Of a DNA stretch of 64,000 nt, positions 26,348 through 35,288 are shown piece after piece. A program made the translations under genes and the position numbers. This stretch comes from Dankookia rubra (GTDB lineage: Bacteria; Pseudomonadota; Alphaproteobacteria; Acetobacterales; Acetobacteraceae), in the NCBI RefSeq assembly GCF_004355005.1, contig NZ_SMSJ01000004.1, positions 124,001-188,000 of the forward strand, given 5' to 3'. Every line of letters begins with the position of its first letter. The first letter of the stretch is position 1. Below the pieces are notes generated by a model that was not told where the DNA came from, searched no databases, and saw nothing but the letters and a program-made list of their open reading frames with translations.

Positions 26348-26363
26348 CGTGTTGTCGAACACG
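26348..26363. promoter_or_regulatory. Palindrome in the divergent xoxF control region
   Basis: CGTGTT-GTCG-AACACG is a perfect 16-base inverted repeat, 162 bases upstream of xoxF and 111 bases from the divergent leftward operon. It is the clearest symmetric site in the 26238-26524 gap and may bind a regulator of the quinoprotein genes. No gene is seen in this gap. Confidence 0.4.
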
Positions 26364-26524
26364 TGCGCGGCACCGGCAGCGCTGGTCGCTTGTGGAGCAT
26401 CCTGCCGACCCAATAGCTTCGGAGGTGGGTGGTGCTTCGAATCATCATCCATCCGGCGGCGAAGGCCGTCGGCTAGCGAGACAATCGCGCGTCCGTGCCA
26501 AACGGCCGCAGGAGGAACGACAAG

Positions 26525-28312
26525 ATGTTGCGACGCGTTGCCCTGGCCTGCGCGCTGGCCGTGACGGCCACGGGCGCTTCCGCCAATCCGGAACTGCTGC
26601 GCATGCAGCGCGACCCCAATCAATGGGTCATGCCGAACGGCAACTATGCATCCTGGCGCTACAGCGAGCTGAACCAGATCACCCGCGAGAATGTCGGTAA
26701 CCTGAAGCCGACCTGGCAATTCTCCACTGGCGTGCTGCGCGGCCACGAAGGCGGCCCGCTGGTGGTGGGGGAGGTGATGTACATCCATACTCCCTTCCCC
26801 AACCGCGTCTTCGCGCTCGACCTCAACAACCCGGGCCGCGTGCTCTGGCGCTATGAGCCGACCCAGGACCCGACCGTGATCGGCGTGATGTGCTGCGACA
26901 CGGTGAACCGCGGCCCGGCCTATGCGGATGGCAAGATCATCCTCAGCCAGGCGGACACCACCGTCGTCGCGCTCGACGCCAAGACCGGCAAAGAGGTCTG
27001 GAAGGTGAAGAACGGCGATCCGGCGAAGGGCGAGACGGCGACGATGGCGCCGATGGTCTTCGGCGACAAGGTGCTGATCGGCATCTCGGGCGGCGAGTAC
27101 GGCATCCGCGGCCATGTCACCGCCTACAACCTTGCCGATGGCAAGCAGGCCTGGCGCGCCTATTCGGTCGGGACGGATGAGGACATCAAGTTCGATCCGC
27201 AGAAGACCATGTCGATGGGCCAGCCGGTCGGCGCCAACAGCTCCATCAAGACCTGGGAAGGCGACCAGTGGAAGATGGGCGGCGGCTCCACCTGGGGCTG
27301 GTTCAGCTACGACCCCGACCTGAACCTGATCTACTACGGCTCTGGCAACCCGGGCACCTGGAACCCGGTGCAGCGGCCCGGTGACAACAAGTGGTCGATG
27401 ACCATCTTCGCGCGCGACGCGACGACCGGCGTGGCGAAATGGGTCTACCAGATGACCCCGCACGACGAGTGGGACTACGACGGCGTCAACGAGATGGTTC
27501 TGGTCGACAACCTGCAGGTCGGCAACCAGCGCGTCGCCAAGGCACTGGTCCATATGGACCGCAATGGCTTCGGCTATACGCTGAACCGCGAAAACGGCCA
27601 GCTCATGGTGGCGCAGAAGTTCGACCCGGCGGTGAACTGGGCGACGCATGTCGACATGGAAACCGGCCGGCCGCAGGTGGTCAGCCAGTACTCCACCCGC
27701 GCGCAGGGCGAGGACAACAACACCAAGAACATCTGCCCCGCCGCGCTCGGCACCAAGGACCAACAGCCCTCCGCCTGGTCGCCCAAGGCCAGCCTGCTGT
27801 TCGTGCCGACCAACCATGTCTGCATGGACTACGAGCCCTTCCGCGTCTCCTACAGCGCGGGGCAGCCCTTCATCGGCGCGACGCTGTCGATGTATCCGCC
27901 GCAGGGCTCGGACAATTTGGGCAACTTCATCGCCTGGAACCCGGGCAGCGGGAAGATCGCCTGGTCGAAGCCCGAGCGCTTCTCGGTCTGGTCCGGCGCG
28001 CTGGCGACCGCCGGTGATGTCGTCTTCTACGGCACCCTGGAAGGCTACCTGAAGGCAGTCGACACCAAGGACGGCAAGGAGCTGTTCAGCTACCGCACGC
28101 CGTCCGGCATCATCGGCAACGTCAATACCTTCACCCACAAGGGCAAGCAGTATGTCGCGGTGATGTCCGGCGTTGGCGGCTGGGCCGGCATCGGCATGGC
28201 AGCCGGCCTGCAGGGCGAATCCGAAGGGCTGGGCGCGGTCGGCGCCTACAAGTCGCTGTCGGACTACACCCAGCTCGGCGGCGTGCTGACCGTGTTTGCG
28301 CTGCCGAACTGA
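26525..28312 (+). CDS. xoxF: Lanthanide-dependent PQQ methanol dehydrogenase XoxF
   Basis: 595 residues with a signal peptide ending near ASA-NPEL. The eight-bladed quinoprotein fold is evident from repeated W-motifs such as [12 protein letters not shown]. The adjacent disulfide Cys123-Cys124 ([11 protein letters not shown]) stacks on PQQ. Asp317-Tyr318-Asp319 in [11 protein letters not shown] is the key: the second Asp binds a lanthanide and replaces the Ala of calcium enzymes (MxaF). It oxidises methanol and other primary alcohols in the periplasm and donates electrons to the cytochrome encoded next. AGGAGG lies upstream of the ATG. It heads the rightward operon xoxF-xoxG-xoxJ-rhodanese. 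Confidence 0.96.
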   Translation: MLRRVALACALAVTATGASANPELLRMQRDPNQWVMPNGNYASWRYSELNQITRENVGNLKPTWQFSTGVLRGHEGGPLVVGEVMYIHTPFPNRVFALDLNNPGRVLWRYEPTQDPTVIGVMCCDTVNRGPAYADGKIILSQADTTVVALDAKTGKEVWKVKNGDPAKGETATMAPMVFGDKVLIGISGGEYGIRGHVTAYNLADGKQAWRAYSVGTDEDIKFDPQKTMSMGQPVGANSSIKTWEGDQWKMGGGSTWGWFSYDPDLNLIYYGSGNPGTWNPVQRPGDNKWSMTIFARDATTGVAKWVYQMTPHDEWDYDGVNEMVLVDNLQVGNQRVAKALVHMDRNGFGYTLNRENGQLMVAQKFDPAVNWATHVDMETGRPQVVSQYSTRAQGEDNNTKNICPAALGTKDQQPSAWSPKASLLFVPTNHVCMDYEPFRVSYSAGQPFIGATLSMYPPQGSDNLGNFIAWNPGSGKIAWSKPERFSVWSGALATAGDVVFYGTLEGYLKAVDTKDGKELFSYRTPSGIIGNVNTFTHKGKQYVAVMSGVGGWAGIGMAAGLQGESEGLGAVGAYKSLSDYTQLGGVLTVFALPN

Positions 28313-28365
28313 CGCCTCCCCCAAGGGCCGGCGCCATGCGGCGCCGGTCCGCCCGGAGCTTCCGC

Positions 28366-28770
28366 ATGAAGACAGTGTTCGCATTGACGCTCGCGCTGCT
28401 GGCCATGGTGCCCGCGGCGCGGGCGGACGACGAGAAGCCCTACAAGGTCGAGAACGGCAAGGTGGATCAGGCCACCTTCAACGGCTATCGCCGCTACGGC
28501 AATTCCTGCCTGCAATGCCACGGGCCGGACGGCGCCGGCAGCAGCTACGCGCCGAACCTGACGGAATCGCTCAAACACCTGTCGCACGAGCAATTCGCCG
28601 AGACGGTCATCAACGGCCGGCAGAATATCAGCAGCTCGCAGCAGAACGTCATGCCATCCTTCGGGCATGTCGAGGACGTGGTTACCTATCTCGACGACAT
28701 CTACGGCTACCTGAAGGCGCGGTCGGACGGTGCGCTCGGCCGCGGCCGGCCGGAACGCATCGGCCGATGA
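28366..28770 (+). CDS. xoxG: Cytochrome c electron acceptor XoxG-like
   Basis: 134 residues with a signal peptide (FALTLALLAMVPAARA). A single heme site CLQCH lies near residue 46 and the likely axial Met is in NVMPSFG near residue 95. The YGNSCLQCHGPDG and GRQNISSSQQNVMPSFG stretches match the methanol-metabolism cytochrome associated with XoxF. It accepts electrons from the quinoprotein in the periplasm. It starts 53 bases after xoxF and its stop overlaps the xoxJ start by 4 bases. Confidence 0.9.
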   Translation: MKTVFALTLALLAMVPAARADDEKPYKVENGKVDQATFNGYRRYGNSCLQCHGPDGAGSSYAPNLTESLKHLSHEQFAETVINGRQNISSSQQNVMPSFGHVEDVVTYLDDIYGYLKARSDGALGRGRPERIGR

Positions 28771-29579
28771 GGCGGCTCGCGCTGCTGGCGCTGCTACTGA
28801 CGGCGTCGGCCGCGGCCCCGGTGGCGGCGCAGACCGGCGATCTGGTGGCGACCGACGCGCTTCGGGTCTGCGCCGACCCGGCAAACCTGCCCTTCTCCAA
28901 CGACCGCGGCGAGGGCTTCGAGAACCGGATCGCCGCGCTGCTCGGCCAAGCGCTGGACCGCAAGGTGGACTATGTCTTCTTCCCGCAGGTGCAGGGCTTC
29001 GTCCGCAACACGCTGCGGGCGGGGCGCTGCGACCTGGTGATGGGGACGGTCGCCGGCGACGAGCTGATGCAGAACACCAACCCCTATTACCACACCAGCT
29101 ATGTCATCGCCTTCCGCGGTGACCGTCCGGTACCCGAACGGCTGGATGATCCCGCAATGAAGGCGCTCCGGCTCGGCGCCATTGCCCGCACGCCACCGAT
29201 CGACCTGCTGCTGCGCAACGGGCTGATCGGCAATACCCGCTTCTTCCCGCTGGCGGTCGACACGCGGCACGAAAGCCCCGGCGCCGAGCTGCTGCGCGCG
29301 GTGGCGGATGGCGAGCTTGACGCCGCCCTGGTCTGGGGGCCTATCGCCGGCTACCAGGCCAAGGTGAAGGGCCTGCCACTGACGCTGCGGGCGCTGCCGA
29401 GCGAGCCCGGCACGATGCGGATGGATTTCCGGATCACCATGGGCGTCCGCGGGCAGGAGCCGGAATGGCGCCGCCGCATCAACGCGGTCATCCGCAGCCA
29501 CCAGGCCGAGATCGACGGCATCCTGCGCGACTACGGCGTGCCGCTGCTGGACGCCGAGGGGCGTCTGCAGGCGCCGTGA
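28767..29579 (+). CDS. xoxJ: Quinoprotein-associated periplasmic binding protein XoxJ
   Basis: 270 residues with a signal peptide (LALLALLLTASAAAPVAA). The fold is that of type 2 solute-binding proteins, with LRVCADPANLPFSNDRGEGFENRIA at the start of the mature domain and CDLVMGTVAGDEL later. XoxJ is required for activity of lanthanide methanol dehydrogenases and is thought to help activate the apo-enzyme rather than serve a transporter; no permease gene is present here. It overlaps xoxG (ATGA) and the following rhodanese-like gene (GTGA). Confidence 0.88.
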   Translation: MRRLALLALLLTASAAAPVAAQTGDLVATDALRVCADPANLPFSNDRGEGFENRIAALLGQALDRKVDYVFFPQVQGFVRNTLRAGRCDLVMGTVAGDELMQNTNPYYHTSYVIAFRGDRPVPERLDDPAMKALRLGAIARTPPIDLLLRNGLIGNTRFFPLAVDTRHESPGAELLRAVADGELDAALVWGPIAGYQAKVKGLPLTLRALPSEPGTMRMDFRITMGVRGQEPEWRRRINAVIRSHQAEIDGILRDYGVPLLDAEGRLQAP

Positions 29580-30094
29580 GGCGGCGCGCGCTGTTGCTCG
29601 CCACGCCCGTGCTGGCGGCAGCGGAAGGCTATCGGATGGAGGACTACCGCGCGCCGGTGCCGGATGCGGCACCCGGCGCCCGGACCATCGACACGACCGA
29701 GGCCGCCCGTCTGTTCGACCGCCATGCGGCCGCCTGGGTCGACGTGCTGGCCGCGCCGCGTCGGCCGGAGGGGCTGCCGGCCGATGCGCTCTGGCGGCCG
29801 AGCCCGCGGCTCGGGGTCCCCGGCAGCCTTTGGTTGCCGGAGGTCGGGCGCGGTGCGCTCTCGCCGGAAACGGAGGCCTGGTTCCGCATCGGACTGGAAC
29901 GCGCGACGCAGGGCGACCGCGACCGCCCCGTGGTCTTTTACTGCCTCGCCGATTGCTGGATGAGCTGGAACGCGGCGAAGCGCGCGGCGGCCTGGGGCTG
30001 GCGACAGGTGCTGTGGTACCGCGACGGCATGGATGGCTGGGAAGCCGCCGGGCTGCCGACCGAGGAGCTGCACCCGGCGCCCGGCTGGCGTTGA
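29576..30094 (+). CDS. PQQ-associated rhodanese-like protein with CWMSWNAAKR motif
   Basis: 172 residues. The GTG start at 29576 overlaps the xoxJ stop and restores a signal peptide (ALLLATPVLAAAEG); an ATG at 29636 would remove it. A rhodanese-like domain covers residues 40-165, and the motif FYCLADCWMSWNAAKRA near residue 125 identifies the PQQ-dependent catabolism-associated CXXCW-type family. The role is unknown; the paired Cys suggest redox or sulfur chemistry in the periplasm. It is the last gene of the xoxF operon and converges on the uncharacterised gene at 30117. Confidence 0.87.
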   Translation: MRRRALLLATPVLAAAEGYRMEDYRAPVPDAAPGARTIDTTEAARLFDRHAAAWVDVLAAPRRPEGLPADALWRPSPRLGVPGSLWLPEVGRGALSPETEAWFRIGLERATQGDRDRPVVFYCLADCWMSWNAAKRAAAWGWRQVLWYRDGMDGWEAAGLPTEELHPAPGWR

Positions 30095-30116
30095 TCCTCC
30101 GCGCCGCTCGCCCGCG

Positions 30117-30698
30117 CTATTCCGGCGGCATCGCCGCCCGCAAGGCCCTTGCATAGGCGCCGAGCCGCGCCTCCAACCGCACCGGCGCCTCGCAGGCGTA
30201 GCGCAGGGTGCGCTCGGCATCGGTATAGGATTTGGCGGCGAAGAAATGGCGCTGCGTCAGTTCTTCCCGTGCCTCGGCCGGTGCCGTGCGCAACTCCGCC
30301 TCCAGCCCGCGCACCTGCTCGGCCAGGTCGCGCTGGCGGCGGGCGAAGCGGCGGAGCTGCTCGATGATCGCGTCGCGCTGCCGGTTGGTCTCGGCCAGCG
30401 TCCCGGTGAAGGCCAGCGGCAGCAGCCGGCGGCGGGCGGGGGCGCCCATCGGCGCGGCGAAGTCGCGGATCGCAGCGAGGCCGGTCGCTTCCTCCACACC
30501 GCGCGGCGCGATCCGCGCAACCAGCGCCGCGACATCCGGCTCAGCCCGCCAGTCGCCCTCCGGCACGCCGGGCCAGAGCACGCCGGCGGCGAGATGCGGG
30601 ACCAGCCTCTGCACGCAGGGCCAGTCCGGATCGGCCTGCGGCTGCGCCGCCGCTACGGCCGGCAGCAGCGCTGCCAGCAGCAGCGCCCAGCGCGTCAC
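30117..30698 (-). CDS. Exported helical protein of the quinoprotein island, unknown
   Basis: 193 residues with a GTG start at 30698 overlapping the beta-propeller stop (GTGA). A signal peptide (WALLLAALLPAVAAAQ) is followed by a helical region; residues 100-180 have coiled-coil character (RFARRQRDLAEQVRGLEAELR). Two Cys, in DWPCVQRL and RYACEAP, could form a disulfide. I recall similar genes next to PQQ alcohol dehydrogenase beta-propeller proteins but no function. It is the last gene of a leftward three-gene operon. Confidence 0.7.
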   Translation of the reverse strand: MTRWALLLAALLPAVAAAQPQADPDWPCVQRLVPHLAAGVLWPGVPEGDWRAEPDVAALVARIAPRGVEEATGLAAIRDFAAPMGAPARRRLLPLAFTGTLAETNRQRDAIIEQLRRFARRQRDLAEQVRGLEAELRTAPAEAREELTQRHFFAAKSYTDAERTLRYACEAPVRLEARLGAYARALRAAMPPE

Positions 30699-31651
30699 GG
30701 CTTCACCACCACGCCCCAGGGGGCCTGCCCCACGGGGACGCTGCGCAGCACGCGCATCGCCTGGATGTCGATCATCGACAGGTCGTTGCTGACGCCGTTG
30801 GTGGTGAAGACCCGGGTGCCGTCGGTCGAGAGCGCCAGGTTCCAGACCCGCTGGCCAACCAGCAGCATGCGCTCCACTTGCCGGCTCGCCACGTCCACCA
30901 CCGCCACCCGGTTGGCCGGACCCAGCGCCACGAACAGCTTCGTCCCGTCGCCCGACAGCACCATGCCGACCGGCTGGACCGCTTCGGCCGGAACGCCGGG
31001 GATGCTGAAGCGCACCTCTCCCAGTGCGCGCCAGTCATCCGCGCCGATCAGGGTCAGTGTGCCGCCGATCTCGGAGGAGACCCAGAAGCGTTTGCCGTCC
31101 GGCTCCCAGAGCGCGAAGCGCGGCCGGGCGCCGACCAGGACATTGGCCACGATCTTCCCGCTGTCCACCTCGATCACATGCGCCATGCTGGTGGTCTCGG
31201 AGGTATTGACCACGTAGCGCCCGTCAGGGCTGAGGCCGAGTCCCTCGGGCTCCACCCCCACCGGGATCTCCTGCAGCACCAGGCCGCGGTCGACATCGAC
31301 CACGGTCACCATGTTGTCGTCCTCGTTGGCGACGAAGAGCCGGCGGCCGTCCGGGTGCAGCGCGGCGCGCTCGGGGTCGGACCCGCTCGGCAGGTGCCGC
31401 ACCACGCGCCAGGTGGTGGTGTCCACCACGTCGATACGGTCGCTGTCGCCGACACAGACGTAGAGGTGCCGCCCGTCGCGCGACAGGACGATTCCGCGCG
31501 GGCGTTCGCCGACCTTGACGGTGCGGACCAGCTTCAGCGTCCCGCCGTCCAGCACGGTGATGGTGTTGTCCTTCTCGTTCGAGACCATGATGGTCTCGGC
31601 CCGCGCCGTCGCGCAGCAGAGCAGCAGGGCGAGGATCAGGGCGCGCGGCAT
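30695..31651 (-). CDS. PQQ-associated YVTN beta-propeller protein
   Basis: 318 residues with a signal peptide (ALILALLLCCATARA). Repeated blades contain VSNEKDNTITVLD, VCVGDSDRIDVVD, VANEDDNMVTVVD and VALGPANRVAVVD, about 42 residues apart, giving a seven-bladed YVTN propeller. This family accompanies PQQ-dependent alcohol dehydrogenase genes; its role is unknown and may be scaffolding in the periplasm. It overlaps the substrate-binding gene upstream by 16 bases and the helical gene downstream by 4. Confidence 0.88.
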   Translation of the reverse strand: MPRALILALLLCCATARAETIMVSNEKDNTITVLDGGTLKLVRTVKVGERPRGIVLSRDGRHLYVCVGDSDRIDVVDTTTWRVVRHLPSGSDPERAALHPDGRRLFVANEDDNMVTVVDVDRGLVLQEIPVGVEPEGLGLSPDGRYVVNTSETTSMAHVIEVDSGKIVANVLVGARPRFALWEPDGKRFWVSSEIGGTLTLIGADDWRALGEVRFSIPGVPAEAVQPVGMVLSGDGTKLFVALGPANRVAVVDVASRQVERMLLVGQRVWNLALSTDGTRVFTTNGVSNDLSMIDIQAMRVLRSVPVGQAPWGVVVKP

Positions 31652-32817
31652 TGCGTCTCCGGCCGGTCGGTGCCGAGCGTGTCGAGTTCGGAAAACCGGT
31701 GCTGGAAGCCCGGTTGCGGAGAGACGGCGACCAGCGCCCGGGGTGCCGCCAGCAGCACCGGCTGGCGCAGCTGCCCGTCCCAGTCGCGGAAGGACAGCCG
31801 TGCCCCCTTGAAGCCGGCCAGCTCGAAAGCCGGGCTGCGCAGGAAGGCGACGATGCGGGCCGGGTCGGTGGTGCCGGCGCGCACCGCGCCCTCTCCCACC
31901 GCGCGCAGCGCCAGCCAGGCTGCCTGGTCGAGCGGCGTCATCGGCCGCCCGGCCTGGGCGCGGAAGCGGCGCTGCAACTGCGTGGCGCCCCATTGCTCGT
32001 GGACCGGCGACCAGATGGTCGGCGTGAGGCCCTGCGTGCCGGCGACCGGTCGCGGGTCGGTGGTGCGCCAGGCCAGGCTGTCGCCCCAGGTGCCGCCCTC
32101 GTCCGCCACCACCAGGATGTCGTAGGCGGGCGCCCCCTGGGTGAAGCGCGCCGCCTCGGCGGCGATCGACATGTGGCCGGTATCGGTGCGCTGCGCGCCG
32201 GGCTCATGGGTCCAGGGTTTGTCGAGCACGATGCGCAGGCCGAATTTCCGCGCCGCGCGCCGCACCGCCTCGGCATAGAGCAGGTCGCCCGGCGCCGGCC
32301 CGACCGCGAGGAAGATGTTGCGCCAGCGCTTGACCGCCAGGTACTGCGCCAGCGCATCGGCCAGCATGGCGCGGCTCGGCAGCACGTGCAGGATGTTGCG
32401 GCGGCAGTCGGCGTTGCGCAGGGCATCGTCGGGGGCGGCGATGTTCAGCAACACCGCCCCTGGCTCGGCGGCCGCCTGCAGCAGCAGCTCCGCCGGCAGG
32501 TCGGCGACCACCAGGCGGATGCCGGTGGCGAGCAGCGCGCGCAGTGCCTCGAGCGCCGCCTCGGGCTCCTCCGCGCGGCGTTCCCCCAGGGTGAAGGACT
32601 GGCCGGTGAAGCGGCCGGTGGTGGCATTGTCGGCGAGGCCCAGCCGGGCGCCCTGAACGCCCTCATCCGCCGGAGGCGGCTCGATCAGCGTGCTGGCGAC
32701 CGGACGCGGCGGGCGAAGCGAGAGATAGCCGATCGGCAGCGGCGCCGCCTGCGCGGCGGCCGCCAGCGGCAGCAGCGTTGCGGCCAGCACGGCACGGCGC
32801 GCCAGTGGAATCGCCAT
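31636..32817 (-). CDS. PQQ-associated ABC-type branched-chain-like binding protein
   Basis: 393 residues starting at 32817 after GGGAGGGAAAGG. A signal peptide (RRAVLAATLLPLAAAAQA) precedes a type 1 periplasmic binding fold like LivJ, with VLLNIAAPDDALR and YDILVVADEGGTWGDSLAW. This group recurs in PQQ alcohol dehydrogenase systems. No permease or ATPase gene is adjacent, so it may work with components encoded elsewhere or as a sensor. It is first of the three-gene leftward operon and divergent from the DUF2380 gene by 80 bases. Confidence 0.85.
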   Translation of the reverse strand: MAIPLARRAVLAATLLPLAAAAQAAPLPIGYLSLRPPRPVASTLIEPPPADEGVQGARLGLADNATTGRFTGQSFTLGERRAEEPEAALEALRALLATGIRLVVADLPAELLLQAAAEPGAVLLNIAAPDDALRNADCRRNILHVLPSRAMLADALAQYLAVKRWRNIFLAVGPAPGDLLYAEAVRRAARKFGLRIVLDKPWTHEPGAQRTDTGHMSIAAEAARFTQGAPAYDILVVADEGGTWGDSLAWRTTDPRPVAGTQGLTPTIWSPVHEQWGATQLQRRFRAQAGRPMTPLDQAAWLALRAVGEGAVRAGTTDPARIVAFLRSPAFELAGFKGARLSFRDWDGQLRQPVLLAAPRALVAVSPQPGFQHRFSELDTLGTDRPETQCRAP

Positions 32818-32897
32818 GCCTTTCCCTCCCGCGGCCTGGCATCCTGCCGCTCCGCCACGCGTAGTCTGCCGGCACATCCCGACGTTGCGGAGAACCC

Positions 32898-33404
32898 ATG
32901 CGCTCAACACGCCGTGCGGCCTGGCTGCCATTGCTTCTCGCCTTCGCCGCCACCCCGGCCCTGGCCGCGGACCGGATCGCGGTCTTCGACCCGGAATTGC
33001 TCGACACGTCCGGCGAGGGCATCCGGCCCGACCAGCAGCAGCGCCTTGCCATGATCGGCCAGGACCTGCGCCAGGCGCTGGCCGCCTCCGGCCGCTATGT
33101 CGTGGTCGAGATCGCGCCGCAGCGCGCCCGACTGGCGGAAGGCCCGGCGCTGCGCGGCTGCGGCTCCTGCGCGGCGGAGGCGGCGGCGGCGCTCGGCGCC
33201 GACCTTGCCCTGATCACCGTCGTACAGAAGGTGAGCAACCTGATCCTCAGCATCACCCTGTCGGTGCTGGAGGCCGCGCCGTCCGGCGCGCGCCGCGCGG
33301 TCTACAGCGCCGAGATCCGCGGCAACACCGATGAGAGCTGGCAGCGCGGGCTGCGGTGGCTGCTGCGCCACCGGCTGCTGGCCGCGCCGGAGGCGAAGCC
33401 GTGA
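32898..33404 (+). CDS. DUF2380-type exported protein
   Basis: 168 residues with a signal peptide (AWLPLLLAFAATPALA). The mature part ADRIAVFDPELLDTSGEG, the CGSCAAEAAAALGADLALI stretch and VQKVSNLILSI match DUF2380 proteins that I associate with PQQ gene regions in alphaproteobacteria. Two closely spaced Cys could bind metal or form a disulfide. Function is unknown. It runs opposite to its upstream neighbour and converges with the cytochrome c gene across a shared hairpin. Confidence 0.75.
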   Translation: MRSTRRAAWLPLLLAFAATPALAADRIAVFDPELLDTSGEGIRPDQQQRLAMIGQDLRQALAASGRYVVVEIAPQRARLAEGPALRGCGSCAAEAAAALGADLALITVVQKVSNLILSITLSVLEAAPSGARRAVYSAEIRGNTDESWQRGLRWLLRHRLLAAPEAKP

Positions 33405-33419
33405 CGGCGTCACGCCGTC
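33403..33419. terminator. Shared hairpin spanning both stop codons
   Basis: GACGGCG-TCA-CGCCGTC is a perfect 7-bp stem beginning inside the stop of the DUF2380 gene and ending inside the stop of the convergent cytochrome gene. TTT follows on the plus strand, so it can stop transcription rightward. Confidence 0.55.
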
Positions 33420-33792
33420 ATTTCTGGGTTGCCAGATAGGCGATGATGTTCTGCCGCTCGGCCTCGTCCTTGATGCCGGCCAGGATCATCCGGTTGCCCG
33501 GAACATAGGCCTTCGGGTCCTGCAGGTAGGTGTCGATCGAGGCCTCGTCCCAGGTCTTGCCGGCGTTCTTCATCGCCTGGGAGTAGTTGAAATTCGGCAC
33601 GGCACCGGAGGCGCGGCCGACCACGCCGTGCAGGCTGGGCCCGACCTTGTTCTGCCCCTCGGCGACGGCATGGCAGACGGCGCAGCGGCGGCTGAAGGCG
33701 GCCTTGCCGGCCTCGGCATCGCCCGCGGCCAACGCGCCGCCCACCGGCAGCAACAGGGCCATCGACGCCGCAAGCATGGTCACTGGTCGCAT
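33418..33792 (-). CDS. Class I c-type cytochrome (cytochrome c2/c550 type)
   Basis: 124 residues with a signal peptide ending ALA-AGDAE. One heme site, CAVCH, near residue 37, is followed by NKVGPSLHGVVGR. The axial Met is in PGNRMILAGI near residue 101, and the C-terminal helix is IIAYLATQK. It resembles mitochondrial-type cytochrome c and would carry electrons in the periplasm between bc1, oxidases and possibly XoxG. It is a single gene at the edge of the quinoprotein island. Confidence 0.9.
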   Translation of the reverse strand: MRPVTMLAASMALLLPVGGALAAGDAEAGKAAFSRRCAVCHAVAEGQNKVGPSLHGVVGRASGAVPNFNYSQAMKNAGKTWDEASIDTYLQDPKAYVPGNRMILAGIKDEAERQNIIAYLATQK

Positions 33793-33943
33793 CCGCTTCC
33801 TCCCTGATCGTCCCAGAAGCGTTAGGCTAGCCGCGTCGCCCAGGTTCCCCGGGTGACGCGATCCTGTCCGCCGGCCTCCACTTCCATCAAGCGGCAGGGT
33901 GGATTATTGGTTGCACCACCAAAATTCCACGGAGCGACGTCGC

Positions 33944-34858
33944 ATGAAAGCCCAGAGCGTTCTCGATACGATCGGTGGCACACCGCATATCCGGCTCGGC
34001 CGCCTCTTTCCCGACGCCGAGGTCTGGATCAAGTCCGAGCGCAGCAATCCCGGCGGCTCGATCAAGGACCGCATCGGCATCGCCATGATCGAGGCGGCCG
34101 AGGCCGAGGGCCGGCTGAAGCCGGGCGGCACCATCATCGAGCCGACCTCGGGCAATACCGGCATCGGCCTGGCCATGGCAGCGGCGGTGAAGGGCTACAA
34201 GCTCATCCTCGTCATGCCCGAGAGCATGTCGGTCGAGCGCCGCCGGCTGATGCAGGCCTATGGCGCGACCTTCGACCTGACCCCGCGCGAAAAGGGCATG
34301 AAGGGCTCGATCGCCCGGGCCGAGGAGCTGGCGGCGGCCACGCCCGGCGCCTGGATCCCGATGCAGTTCGACAACCCGGCCAATATCGCCGTCCATGCGA
34401 GGACCACGGCGCAGGAAATCCTGGCCGACTTTCCGGAGGGCATCGACGCGCTGATCACCGGCGTCGGCACCGGCGGCCACATCACCGGCTGCGCCCAGGT
34501 GCTGAAGGCCAAGTGGCCGCGGTTGAAGGTCTTCGCGGTGGAGCCCACGGCATCGCCGGTCATCTCGGGCGGCGCGCCCTCGCCGCATCCGATCCAGGGT
34601 ATCGGCGCCGGCTTCGTCCCGGGCAACCTGCATACCGACCTGCTGGACGGCGTCGTCCAGGTGACGGCCGACGCCGCCAAGGACTATGCCCGGCGCTCGG
34701 CCAGCGAGGAGGGGTTGCTGGTCGGCATGTCCTCCGGCGCCACGCTCGCGGCGATTGCCCAGAAATTGCCGGAAATGCCGGCCGGCGCCCGCGTGCTCGG
34801 CTTCAACTACGACACCGGCGAGCGGTATCTCTCGGTGCCGGACTTCCTGCCGGCGTGA
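33944..34858 (+). CDS. cysK: Cysteine synthase, PLP-dependent
   Basis: 304 residues. The PLP lysine is in [10 protein letters not shown] near residue 45 and the phosphate-binding loops are [10 protein letters not shown] and [10 protein letters not shown]. It makes cysteine from O-acetylserine and sulfide in the cytoplasm. GGAG precedes the ATG by 8 bases. The leader (33793-33943) has a GGTGG/CCACC stem around a TTATTGG core at 33898-33920 that could be an operator. It converges with gapR across a strong hairpin. Confidence 0.93.
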   Translation: MKAQSVLDTIGGTPHIRLGRLFPDAEVWIKSERSNPGGSIKDRIGIAMIEAAEAEGRLKPGGTIIEPTSGNTGIGLAMAAAVKGYKLILVMPESMSVERRRLMQAYGATFDLTPREKGMKGSIARAEELAAATPGAWIPMQFDNPANIAVHARTTAQEILADFPEGIDALITGVGTGGHITGCAQVLKAKWPRLKVFAVEPTASPVISGGAPSPHPIQGIGAGFVPGNLHTDLLDGVVQVTADAAKDYARRSASEEGLLVGMSSGATLAAIAQKLPEMPAGARVLGFNYDTGERYLSVPDFLPA

Positions 34859-34864
34859 AAGGCC

Positions 34865-34890
34865 GGGCGGCGGCCCCCCAGCCGCCGCCC
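34865..34890. terminator. 10-bp GC hairpin between cysK and gapR
   Basis: GGGCGGCGGC (34865-34874) and GCCGCCGCCC (34881-34890) form a perfect stem with a CCCCCA loop, 6 bases after each of the two converging genes. No T-run. Confidence 0.6.
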
Positions 34891-34896
34891 GTCCGA

Positions 34897-35196
34897 TCAC
34901 ATCCCGAGCGCGCGGCGGTAGAGGTCGAGCAGCGTCTCCTGCTCCTCCACCTCGGCCGGCTCCTTCTTGCGGATCGAGATGATCTGCCGGACGACCTTGA
35001 CGTCGAAGCCCGCCGACTTCGCCTCGGCGAAGATGTCCTTGATGTCGCTAGCGAGGGCCTTGCGCTCCTCCTCCAGTCGCTCCACCCGCTCGATGATGCT
35101 TCGCAGCCGGTCGACCGCGATGCCGCCGACTTCCGGGTCCGGATCAGCCTCCTGCCGGGCGCGGCTCGCCCGGGCCTCGTCTTCCACGTCACTCAT
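34897..35196 (-). CDS. gapR: GapR nucleoid-associated protein (DUF2312)
   Basis: 99 residues. The DUF2312 core [21 protein letters not shown], then [27 protein letters not shown], is highly conserved in alphaproteobacteria. In Caulobacter GapR binds overtwisted DNA ahead of polymerases and supports replication. The first 22 residues are acidic and disordered. Most of the protein is helical and expected to form a coiled-coil clamp around DNA. It is a single gene convergent with cysK. Confidence 0.92.
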   Translation of the reverse strand: MSDVEDEARASRARQEADPDPEVGGIAVDRLRSIIERVERLEEERKALASDIKDIFAEAKSAGFDVKVVRQIISIRKKEPAEVEEQETLLDLYRRALGM

Positions 35197-35288
35197 CGCT
35201 GCGGCCCCCTATGCGAAGGGGGGCGGGTTTACCGGTCGCGGCGCGGGGCAGCAACGGCAAACCGCCATCCGGTCGGGGGCCGCTTCGC

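Noticed and set aside
18812-33792. Search for pqqBCDE, mxa genes and formaldehyde enzymes inside the island
   Set aside because: None found; every open stretch is accounted for by the listed genes.
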